The notes under the pieces: generated by a model
The model's database searches: none
The model's input: the letters and a program-made list of their open reading frames with translations, nothing else
What the model was told of the DNA's origin: nothing
Position numbers and translations under genes: made by a program
In this document: one piece after another, positions 55,842 to 64,000 of the stretch
Position numbering within the stretch: the stretch's first letter is position 1
How the letters are laid out: each line of letters starts with the position of its first letter
Origin: Chara braunii
Taxonomy: Eukaryota > Streptophyta > Charophyceae > Charales > Characeae
NCBI GenBank assembly: GCA_003427395.1
Contig: BFEA01000091.1
Span: 1,033,731-1,097,730 of the forward strand
Direction of reading: 5' to 3'
Length of the DNA: 64,000 nucleotides

Positions 55842-55860
55842 ACGGATGTCCCGAAGGACT
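55778..55860 (-). pseudogene. U6 snRNA pseudogene, 3' truncated
   Basis: The minus strand matches plant U6 from its 5' stem-loop (GTCCTTCGGGACATCCG) through ATTGGAACGATACAGAGAAG, the ACAGAGA-box region, and GCAAGGATGACACGCATAAA, about 83 bases with few changes. The normal 3' end (ATCGAGAAATGGTCC and T run) is replaced after GCATAAATC. Upstream, TATA-like TTTATA lies only about 8 bases from the start instead of 25-30, and no USE was seen. It is thus probably not transcribed by its own promoter. Confidence 0.8.
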
Positions 55861-55965
55861 CTTATAAATAACTTCGAATTGTGGTGCAAGAAGTGCAAAC
55901 CCCCCATAAACAATACGCAGGCGCTGTGTCCGAATGGTACAACCTTCAACTGTTAGAGTCCAATA

Positions 55966-56217
55966 AGGGCCAGATCCCACAGTCTGGCAAGGAGGATTGG
56001 AATAAGTGTCTGAATCAGGACATGTTCCACGCAGAGATGCAGAAAAGCAGATCAATTACAGTTTTTTGCAACTGTCCACCAACTCGTCCACATTCAGACA
56101 CTTATTCCAATCGTTCTTGCCAGTGGCATCTTCTTTTTTCTTGGTGCTGTCACTGAGAGGAAAGCTCGTCAATATCATTTCAATAGGGCGAGGCCGGTGC
56201 CAGTGGGATCTCGCCCT
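55966..56217 (+). mobile_element. Palindromic MITE family B, copy 7, with internal insertion
   Basis: AGGGCCAGATCCCACAGTC and the inverted GCCAGTGGGATCTCGCCCT. Interior GTGTCTGAATCAGGACATG and CATTCAGACACTTATTCC. GCCAGTGG at 56119-56126 and 56199-56206 flanks a 72-base insertion in the right arm. Confidence 0.65.
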
Positions 56218-56346
56218 AAGGGCCTGGCCACACCACTCTCGAAATGTGGAAAAGACGAAAATGTGGCGGGTGCATCTGGCCATGTTCTACCAGGAAGTTC
56301 ATTCTCATTTTGCACATTTAGAAAGTGGTGTGGCGATGCCCTAAGT
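56214..56346 (+). mobile_element. Inverted-repeat element family G, short copy
   Basis: CTAAGGGCCTGGCCACACCA and TGGTGTGGCGATGCCCTAAG are inverted over about 30 bases; 130 bp in total. Confidence 0.75.
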
Positions 56347-56439
56347 AATATAATACTGTATTACCTTGTGGGCTGGCCAGCTCGATGAGGCATATATCTG
56401 ACAAGGGCGTTGCCTTTTTAGGAAAGGTCAGTTTGTCTG

Positions 56440-56810
56440 GACCATCTCCCAGAGTCCCTGAGGACAGTCCACTTCAGCACTTTCTTTAATTTAAAACCTA
56501 TCTGGCCGCAATTACAGCCACACCTGGATGTATCTGTCAGCAAATACGTCCAGGAGATTATAGAAACGTCCTTAGGCTAGTGTGACTATATAAGCTTGAG
56601 TCCCGTCCTTTCATTGACAATGATCAGACTGACTTTGTCTGGGCCATCTCCCAGACTCTCTGAGGGCATACTCACTTTAGTACTTTCTTAAAGTTAACGT
56701 ATATGGCCGCAATTACGGCCACACCTGGATGTATCTGTCAGCAAATATAATGTCCAGAAAATTGTAGAAAAGTCCTATAATTGTGAGTATAGGCCTGAGT
56801 CCGGTCTGTC
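56440..56810 (+). repeat. Two tandem MITE family D copies
   Basis: Copies at about 56440-56610 and 56640-56810 share CTGTCAGCAAATA, GGCCGCAATTAC and CCACACCTGGATGTATCTGT. The second has clear inverted ends GAGGGCATACTCACT and TTGTGAGTATAGGCCTGAG. Confidence 0.75.
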
Positions 56811-56909
56811 CACAGCCTGACAATCCTCCTCTGATTCATCCATTGCAAGGATATCTTCCGGAATAAATGGACTTTCCCATACAAATGGGCAGACTTCTCA
56901 TCAGACTCC

Positions 56910-57079
56910 AGGTGCGTGGTCCCACTAGCAAAGAGGATCGGATCGAATGCCTGAATCTGGACGTGTTTGTCGAGAGGTGCAGGAAATCGAGATTGAACTG
57001 CTTTTCTGCATTCTGCATAAAACACGTCCACATTCAGGCATTCGATCCGATCCTCTTTGCTAATGGGACCTCGGCCCAG
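56910..57079 (+). mobile_element. Palindromic MITE family B, copy 8
   Basis: The best-preserved copy: GGTCCCACTAGCAAAGAGG, GATCGAATGCCTGAATCTGG, then the inverted CATTCAGGCATTCGATCCGA and TTTGCTAATGGGACCTCGGC. Confidence 0.85.
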
Positions 57080-57465
57080 GTTATTGTACTCAGAGCTCCT
57101 AATATGGGAGCACCCATCAATCAGGTCAGACTAGCTAACACTTTTTTTTTTTTTTTTTTTTTTTTTTTTAGCGAACACTTTTTTCAATTCGACAGCATAT
57201 TAATTGCTGAGAGGACCATACAGCATAATTGCCTTCCTCCGATTTTCTTCAAATGTAGGAGTACAAAAAAAAAAGAAAAAAGAAAAAAAGAAAAAAAAAG
57301 TAGTAGTACAGGACCTTCTTACCTAGTCTCCCTCTACTGTCTATCAGTCTACTACTGAAAGGTCTGTTCACAGTCTTAAGATCTGAAGCTCAGCCGAGTA
57401 AATGCCCTCGGTACTGTTTCTCTTCCGGCTAGGCTGTGGGGACCCCGGCCCTATAATAATAAAAA

Positions 57466-57527
57466 GGGACGCTGGGCTCGGTTCCCAGCATGTGCAGCTC
57501 TCCACAAATAGAAAGGAGCAATTGTCT

Positions 57528-57567
<40 letters not shown>

Positions 57568-57594
57568 TAAAATTAATAATAATAATAATAATAA
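57466..57594 (+). mobile_element. LINE 3'-end fragment with (TAA)n tail
   Basis: GGGACGCTGGGCTCGGTTCC and CAGCATGTGCAGCTCTCCAC match the LINE 3' motif. The tail has become (AAT)n microsatellite at 57528-57594. Confidence 0.65.
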
Positions 57595-58164
57595 TGGCGC
57601 GAGTGTGCGTTAACGCAGCTGCGGCAGTGGCGGTGGCGGTGCCCGGTCGTAGTTAGGACGCGGCTGTGTAGGTGTGGCGGGTGAGCTGCACGTTTTATCT
57701 TCCCTACGTGGCACCTACCCTGCCAGGCACCATAGCTGTGTGAGAGCTATGGCCACAGTGCCCTGGCGTAGCCTAGCCCTTGAGTGGGTAGGGAGAGCCG
57801 TTGCACTCTTACGCCATGGCACCCTGGCAGTTCCTGTCTTGACCCTCATACCAACCTATACACCTATAAGACCTTGATATCCGCCTTCCCTCTCGAGCCT
57901 TCTGCTGGAAAGGGGGGCTCCTTTCTCAACAGCTAAAGTCCGCGTGCTGCACGACACGATAGCTTGACGGCCCTGTTCACCAAAGGCGGAGCGGCGTATC
58001 TGGACGCAGTGGGAGAGAGTGCGGCTGCGGTGGCAGCGTTCCGGCGTATTGAAGGGCTGCAGCAAGTCTCGATTGTTTATTCTCGTCGCAAGGCAGTGTG
58101 TGTTCGTTTGTTTCATGTTCGGGGTTCTCGTTTGACCAGGTTTGCCGTTGGTCACCCAAGCCTT
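57595..58164. other. Intergenic sequence, no gene recognised
   Basis: GC-rich and moderately CpG-rich; short frames only, none recognisable. Confidence 0.4.
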
Positions 58165-59620
58165 GAGTGGTACAGGGAGTACTCCACGCTCGACCTGTGG
58201 GCATCCTGGAAGTCTGCGTATAACAACTATGTATATATCTACGGCAGTTTCCGGGGAATTAATACGATGAAGACACGAGTTCTCTGCTGGGCCTCGTAGT
58301 CTTATGGAGCTTAGGCTTGACTACGTAGTTGAAGTTGGATCTCACTCCTCCCCCTTGATATCTCACTGTGCCCACCGTGCCGCATAATAATTGCGAAGGA
58401 TCGATAGTTTGGATGTGATTTGGATGTGATTCTTGAGTGCGGTTTTGTACTGCGTTGTCATTGCCGTCTTCAACGGCGCCTTCAGGCTATAAGGCTGCTG
58501 GTGGTGTGATATGGATGAACTGTCGTGTTACTGATTTCGTATGTGGAGACTGGAGTGATGTAGTGCGTTGTTGTCACTGCCGCCCACAGGCTGATCGTAG
58601 GGTAATATCGTTCCACTGTCCATTGTCATGGGACTGATGCCTTGTGGAGTTGATGACGGCGTCATGACGCTGGTAGTGTGTAGTCATTGACCGGGGGTGT
58701 AGTACGTAAAAGTTGATGGTGCTTGGTTGCCGTGTTTTGTTTCGGTGTTTTGCGTTTTTGGCGGCCACTGGATCCTGGGAGGGCNGCTTCTGCTTGCTTC
58801 TCTTAGGGTAGACTGTAGAGGACCGTAGAGGCTCAAACCTTGACTTGCGTCTCTGTCAGAGAGGCAAGTTTAAATCGCTTTTGTTGTTAATGTTGCTCTC
58901 CTTACTTGATATCGTATAGATTCATCGAAGTTTATTTGGGTTGTACAGGGGGTGTATAATTTACCATGGAAATACCCACGGCAGTTTTTGGGTAATCACT
59001 ATGATAAAGTTACGAACTCTCTGCCGGGTTTCTGAAGCTCTGGAGTCCTGTTGGGTGGCGGCATCATTAGTGGGCGTGGGAGACTCATTAGTGGCGGTGG
59101 GAACGTCGCCCGGAATCTGGATCTTCTATACGTGGCTTCTCTAAGCTCCGAACCTATGGAATTTAGCATTGTCTACGTAGCGAACTTTTGAATTATTCAT
59201 GCTTATGTTCATATGGTCGTGTTCTGTAGTTCAATCGTGTAGGGGATGTACTACTTTATCTCGTAACTGTGGTTGTTCTCTAGGCCCAGGAAATAGTGTC
59301 TTAAGGTCATTTAAGCCTTGAGTGGTACGGGGAGTGTGTTGCGCTTGATCCCTGGTTATTCTGGGAATTCCTGTGCATAATTTACTACGGAAATACATAC
59401 GGCAGTATCTGGGAAATTAATTTGTTAAGGATATGAGTTTGTTGTTGGATTGGTGAAGCTCTGAAGTCCCTTCGGGTGGCGGCGCCATGAGTGGGTGTGG
59501 GAGACTTTCTTGTGGCGGTGGGAACTTCGCCCGGGGATTGTCCTTTTATACGTGGCTGCTCTAAGCTCCGAACCCTATGGAATTTAGAGTTGTCTGCGTA
59601 GCTGCTTTTTGAACTGCTTA
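58165..59620 (+). repeat. Degenerate tandem repeat of about 260-400 bp units
   Basis: The pair at about 58951-59200 and 59373-59620 share TACGTGGCT, CTCTAAGCTCCGAACC and TATGGAATTTAG, and both carry GTGGCGGTGGGAAC. A partial unit at 58165-58330 matches 59316-59460 (CCTTGAGTGGTAC, CTACGGCAGT, GAATTAAT). Other frames show no protein. Confidence 0.65.
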
Positions 59621-60044
59621 TGTGGTTATTTTCATTTCCATATTGGAATCTTGTAGGATTTTCGAAGTTTGTTTGTGTGTGTTCATGTGGTAAGGTCCGG
59701 GGTTTTCCTGTTGTGGTGATCTTCTCACATTCTGTCTATTAGGGGATCTTGGTTGTTGCTAAATTTTAGCCTTGTACCGGGTAGATCTTTCGAAGTAGGT
59801 TAATATTTCTCGAGAATTGCCTTGCTCTTTTTTTAGATTTGCAGGTTATAACTTGTCGTATCTCGCCAATAGTGTTTCGATTTTAGAAACATGTCGGCGT
59901 TGCACTTTGCTTTTGCGCCTGCAAGGATACCATGATATAGGCTGAAGGATCGGAGAGGTTGGTTATTGATTAGTTCAGCCGCCTTTTTTCTGTGCTTTAA
60001 GGCTATTTTGAGGAGTGCTCTTCTACCGAGATTGGTTTGGTCGT
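59621..60044. other. Intergenic sequence, no gene recognised
   Basis: Nothing recognised in this AT/GT-balanced stretch. Confidence 0.4.
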
Positions 60045-60166
60045 GGGACGCTGGACCCGGTTTCCAGCTGGCTGTATCCTGTCAACACCGGGTAGAATTG
60101 TGAGGTCCCCGGCCTCGACCATTTTGTTTTGAAATATTAAGTTACAACTCCTCAAAAAGAAATAAA

Positions 60167-60197
<31 letters not shown>

Positions 60198-60204
60198 TAA
60201 AATG
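60045..60204 (+). mobile_element. LINE 3'-end fragment with (AAAT)n/(AAT)n tail
   Basis: GGGACGCTGGACCCGGTTTC, then GGTAGAATTGTGAGGTCCCC and GGCCTCGACC, ending in AAATAAAT and AATAAT repeats. Confidence 0.8.
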
Positions 60205-60218
60205 GCCAGACCTTCATN

Positions 60219-60254
<36 letters not shown>

Positions 60255-60365
60255 NAAANAAACCACCCGAGACGGTGCTAGGGATGCTGGTAAGAGCAGA
60301 CACCGCTAGCATCACCGGGGACCTTCATGGCCTTGTACACGGGAGGGCTTCCTCAGTTCATATTT

Positions 60366-60440
60366 TGATGTTTTTCAGGGGTGAATCTGCAATTTCGTAC
60401 TTAGATGATTTTTTCAGGGGTGAATCTGCAATTTCGTACT
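60366..60440 (+). repeat. Tandem duplication of about 39 bp
   Basis: TCAGGGGTGAATCTGCAATT plus TCGTACTT occurs twice, directly next to the T tract that marks the tail of the minus-strand LINE. Confidence 0.85.
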
Positions 60441-60449
60441 TCTCCTCTG

Positions 60450-62320
60450 TTTTTTTTTCTTTCTTTCTTTCTTTTTTTTTTTTTTCAACTCACTCTTCAT
60501 CAAAACACTATCTCTCAAAAAAACTCTGCTATGACGCTCAGAAGAAAAGAGAGAGGAAAAGCAATCTAGGAAAGCCGGGCCTAACTCTAGAGCCTACCTC
60601 TTAATATCCTGTTAACCACCACACCTTTTCCCTGTGTTCATGTCTTACTTCATACTCTATACCTGAATCAACACGGGGACTGAGCAGACTTCCTGAGGAA
60701 CGAGATGTAGCCAGACAAAATATGAAAGGGGGAAAGGGGTCTCAGCTCAAGGTGGGGTACTAATTCGTTCCCCATGGCCTATAGTGGCCAGTAACGAAGG
60801 GCAGAAGGAAATTTTCCCCCTATCATCAATTCTAGATAAACCTGAATCTCTTCCCCAGGTATCCCAAAACCATTTCCGTTGGTTTGAGTTAATTCCTCTT
60901 GACGTACGCCTCTGCCAATCACTGTGAATCGTCCTTCTGATCTCTGAAGCTATCAGCTTTTTGACTTGAACATCAGGCATGAATTGTCGTCGGAACAGTT
61001 GACTGTTTCTGTCATCCCAGATAATCTTCAAAAGAATGGCTCTAATTACCTGCGCCACATACTTCCATTCACTCTTTCCCTTCCCAAGGCCAGTCAGTAT
61101 CCACTCATCTGTCCACGCGAAACTGTTCTTGGTTATCTTGTTCCAATGTTGGATCCACCAATCCCATATCCGACGTGAAGCAGGACAAGTAAGCCATAAG
61201 TGTCTCGTAGTCTCCCAACCCCATTTACATCTAGTGCAAGTTGTGGAGATTTCCATACCTTTTGCCACCAACCATACCGCAGAAGCTGTAGCCAGAAAGC
61301 TCTGTAACCAAAGCGAACTTGCGAGTTTCTGAGACGGGAGAATCTTCAACTCTGTCCAAAAAGTCTGCATGACCTCCATAGAGATGCCTGGCATGCCTTG
61401 TTCCGACCATCTCGATACCGTGGTAAACGGTTGCTTCTTGACCTTCCTTCTCAGAAGATCTGTGCCCAATTTAGGTTTATACAAATCCAAAGGTAACATC
61501 TTTCCAATCTGGGTGTTAATTCAACCCACCACGGACGGGTGACAGCCTAATGAAGTCACTGAGCTGCCTTCTGCAACTAACAGAGTTCTCATCCGGGTTG
61601 GCCGGACTAGCTCCTTGCCCTGACGCTGCAATACAGACCGAACCACGATCTCCTCCACCCCTCTCATTGAATCCAGTTTTCCTTTTTCCCCCTGATGAAT
61701 CTCTTTAGTAAATGCCGAGTCCTCAGTCGTATGCCATTCATTGTTTCTAAACCTCCGTCCAACGCTGGACCCTTGATTTGCCAGAAATCAAAGTTCCCAT
61801 GTTCATTCCGTTTCCTTCCCCAAATTCCTTCCTTTGGTATTGAGTCTGTCTGTTTAATCCTCACCCAACTCACCGGTATGGCTTCAGTTAATTTCTGAAG
61901 ATTTATCTGGACATTTCTTAGTCTTGGTAGTTTCTGTTTTAGGGCGTCACTATCAATCCATCTTTGATTATCTTAATCCCAAATATCTATGACCCTGACA
62001 ACTCCCCGTTCGATCCGATAATTCACAGTAGGTATTTAATATTGATCTTAAGGATCTAAGGTTCTCTCTGTTGTTCTGACAGGCAACAGTTAGGTCATCC
62101 GCCAAATCTCCCCCTTTCCATTGGATGCAGTTTCTCAGCTTCAAACCCACAATTTCGTCATTAAACCGGATATTATCCAATAGAATTTCCAAATGTACAA
62201 CAAAAAGAAGGGGGGCAAGGGGACAACCCTGCCTGAAAGATCTAGTAAGAGAAAATTCCTCCGATTGTTGACCGTTAATCATAACTGTAGCTGTTGCCTC
62301 AGAATACATCACATTGACCC
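60450..62320 (-). mobile_element. 5'-truncated, internally deleted LINE, minus strand
   Basis: Starts within RT, ends with a polyA tail visible as T runs at 60449-60485. Protein blocks match the 37890 LINE but the RT thumb and part of the connector are missing near 62010. Confidence 0.85.
60747..62315 (-). pseudogene. LINE ORF2 remnant (RT, zf-RVT), minus strand
   Basis: The upstream block (62315 to about 62020) carries VMYSEATATVMINGQ, LTRSFRQGCPLAPLLF and DLADDLTVAC (catalytic ADD), then ILNTYCELS. After a deletion, VRVIDIWD and QINLQKLTEAIPVSW follow, with a stop and frame changes down to 61500. The last 250 codons (61499-60747) are open: zf-RVT with CTRCKWGWETTRHLWLTCP, then IIWDDRNSQLF and RKWFWDTWGRDSGL, ending GHGERISTPP. 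The clean C-terminal frame and the broken middle suggest an old internal deletion. Confidence 0.85.
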
Positions 62321-62369
62321 CGCCTCTGTTTTTAGACTCAGCTGATGAATGCGGCTGGGATACGTTCAT

Positions 62370-63652
62370 CGTGTTTTGCGTTTTCTGCTTAGGAGTGTCC
62401 GCCGCGCATAACGCGGGTACATGCCTCGGATATCGACCATATATTGTTTTTGTTTTTTCGGCTTCACAATTTTGGGCTCGGATGATGGGTTTTTTGGTAG
62501 GGATAGTTTCAGACTAGCATATGTATGTGGCTCGGATGGTGGGTTTTTTGGTAGAATTTTGACGGCAGGCAGGCTGCCGCGTGCTCTCAGTAACTGATAC
62601 TGGGGCTATCTGGTCCGTTTGTTTTGGTATATGAATCCACTGACGTCCACTGACATCAGGTATGACCCCTGGTGGCGGTACTCTGATTGCTACCCTACCA
62701 CAATCTCAGTGCAGTGCGGGTTTCATCGGTCTCAGGATGCCAGCCTTGCCGGGCGTAGTATGCTATTCAGACTGGGAATGCAAGTACTACGAACTATGGG
62801 CCATCGATCTACCCGACCTCATTCAGCAGCACGGCTGTACGTGCTGAAGCGGTTGATCGTTTGTGCTGGCGACGGTGCAGTCGAAGGCAAGCGATGGAAG
62901 ACGTCTGCTGCCTCTCGGTCGTACATAATAACTTGAATGCGCATGGGCCATTCTGAGTTCGAGTCTTCTCGTTGCCAACAGCGGGTGTTGGCGGCTGCTA
63001 GAGTGATGGGCCATGCTGAGTTCGAGTGATGATCTTTATCGGTGTATTTCAATTTTGCTCGACTCCTTATACTGTTTCTGATTGATTTGTTTGCATGTGC
63101 AACGAGACAGTGTCATTGGTGTAACATCTCTTTCTTTTCGTTCTCATGCTTGGACAGTCGCTGCCACAGGTGTCAAAGGCTGAGGGCATTTTTGAGAAAT
63201 TTGAATCATGCTGCTAGGACCGACACTTGGTTCTGGAAAAGACGAGTGTCAAGGATGATTGGCCGTATTTAGGCTGTACGCTTCATATCGGGAGGAACCC
63301 TGGTTCGGCACGTGTTTACTGACAAGCTATGAATCCCCCGCGGCCGCGGTCACAGCGGGCACGACCGCGGTCCGCGGTCGGGGCCGCAGGGCCTCAGCCC
63401 GCCGTGGCCGAGGGGAGAGGGGTGCGGGGAAGCGGGGACCGGATCTCGACAGCGGGGGGGGGGGGTTCTATAGCCCCGCAGGGAAAAAACATAAAAAAAA
63501 TAAAAAGTGGGGGGGTGGTTTTAGGGGGTATAGCGGGGGGTGAAAAAAAATCAAGGACCCCCCCTAACGGAGTTTAGCCGGCGGCCCGGCGCCAGGGTGT
63601 TGGCCAGGGGGGTAAACTTCCACTGTAAGCAAAGAAACAATTTTTTGGGGGG
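62370..63652. other. Intergenic sequence, no gene recognised
   Basis: GGCTCGGATGATGGGTTTTT and its near copy lie at 62476 and 62531. GGGCCATTCTGAGTTCGAGT and GGGCCATGCTGAGTTCGAGT lie at 62945 and 63008. A GC-rich CGGTCG/CCGCGG stretch and G runs occupy 63340-63540. Confidence 0.4.
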
Positions 63653-63875
63653 CAATTGCAAAAATAGCGCGTTCTTGAAGTTTGGCAGCAGAAATGTTAT
63701 ACGGGTCCGAAACATCTATTTTTGCAAGGAAAGTGGGGCCCCGCCAGCAAATATTTTTGCTGTGAAACTAACGGGACCTCTAAAGCTGCAACGAAAGATA
63801 CATTTTTGCAACGAAACTTGGGCCCCGCCAATATTTTTTCTGCAAAACTTCAACAGGCGCGCTATTTCTGCAATT
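63653..63875. repeat. Imperfect palindromic repeat
   Basis: CAATTGCAAAAATAGCGCG and the inverted GCGCGCTATTTCTGCAATT bound a 223-base segment with further inverted blocks (GGGGCCCCGCC against GGGCCCCGCC-type arms and TTTTTGCAAC units). Confidence 0.6.
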
Positions 63876-64000
63876 AACCCATTTTTTTTTGAAACAACGG
63901 CGGAGATGTCTCGGCTTTTCGAACTCAGGCCCTGACACAAACGCCGATGCCTGTTTTTTCTGCCCATTACGAACTCCCATGTGACATAAACGTACTTCCC
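63876..64000. other. End of window; partial family H end
   Basis: TGTGACATAAACGTAC at 63980-63996 matches the right end of family H. Confidence 0.4.

Noticed and set aside
55778-55860. Functional U6 gene
   Set aside because: Missing 3' end and terminator, TATA at the wrong distance, no USE.

Overview
The window is repeat-rich nuclear DNA of a plant-lineage (streptophyte) eukaryote. Both LTR-retroelement primer-binding sites match the 3' end of plant initiator-methionine tRNA. The LINEs carry APE endonuclease, RT and C-terminal zf-RVT domains. U6 snRNA-derived sequence, polyA-tailed retrocopies and many palindromic MITEs are also present. From memory, the gag, LINE and Myb/SANT-like proteins resemble those of charophyte algae such as Chara; that assignment is inference. 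No intact host protein-coding gene was found. Three N gaps (10773-10927, 32232-32547, 44126-44825) all abut simple repeats.

Layout. 1-12675: a decayed Ty3/Gypsy element with a long LTR-like 5' region that seems to contain a nested second LTR, then a PBS, gag (CCHC), protease, RT-RNase H, a PHD-type zinc finger, integrase and GPY/F module, all broken by stops and frameshifts. 13800-13940: a strong type III hammerhead ribozyme candidate with an upstream stem-loop. 14010-16566: a duplicated 1.5 kb unit containing hAT-like non-autonomous elements. 18182-19892: a frameshifted Myb/SANT-like (trihelix-type) gene with 40-residue basic repeats. 20107-21100: a small unidentified ORF and LINE ends. 22514-29708: a nearly complete LINE with two ORFs. 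30545-35730: nested palindromic MITEs, a tRNA-like SINE candidate and very short retro-insertions. 37890-42244: a second, 5'-truncated LINE. 42514-43690: a decayed Penelope-like RT. 44911-45902: three nested inverted-repeat elements. 48918-52137: a minus-strand Gypsy gag with PBS and LTR but no pol. 52880-57080: an inverted-repeat cluster, a 25-30 bp minisatellite, U6-derived sequences and many MITEs. 58165-59620: a degenerate tandem repeat. 60450-62320: a third, internally deleted LINE (minus strand). 63653-63875: a palindromic repeat.

How the parts relate. The autonomous elements (Ty3/Gypsy, LINEs, the Penelope-like RT) are all broken here. Their past activity explains most of the rest: 5'-truncated LINE ends, polyA retrocopies with target-site duplications, U6-derived retrocopies and MITEs inserted into older repeats. 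The items most worth follow-up are the hammerhead ribozyme candidate, the PHD finger between RNase H and integrase in the Gypsy pol, the U6 retrocopies, and the MITE insertions that can be dated against empty sites inside the same window.
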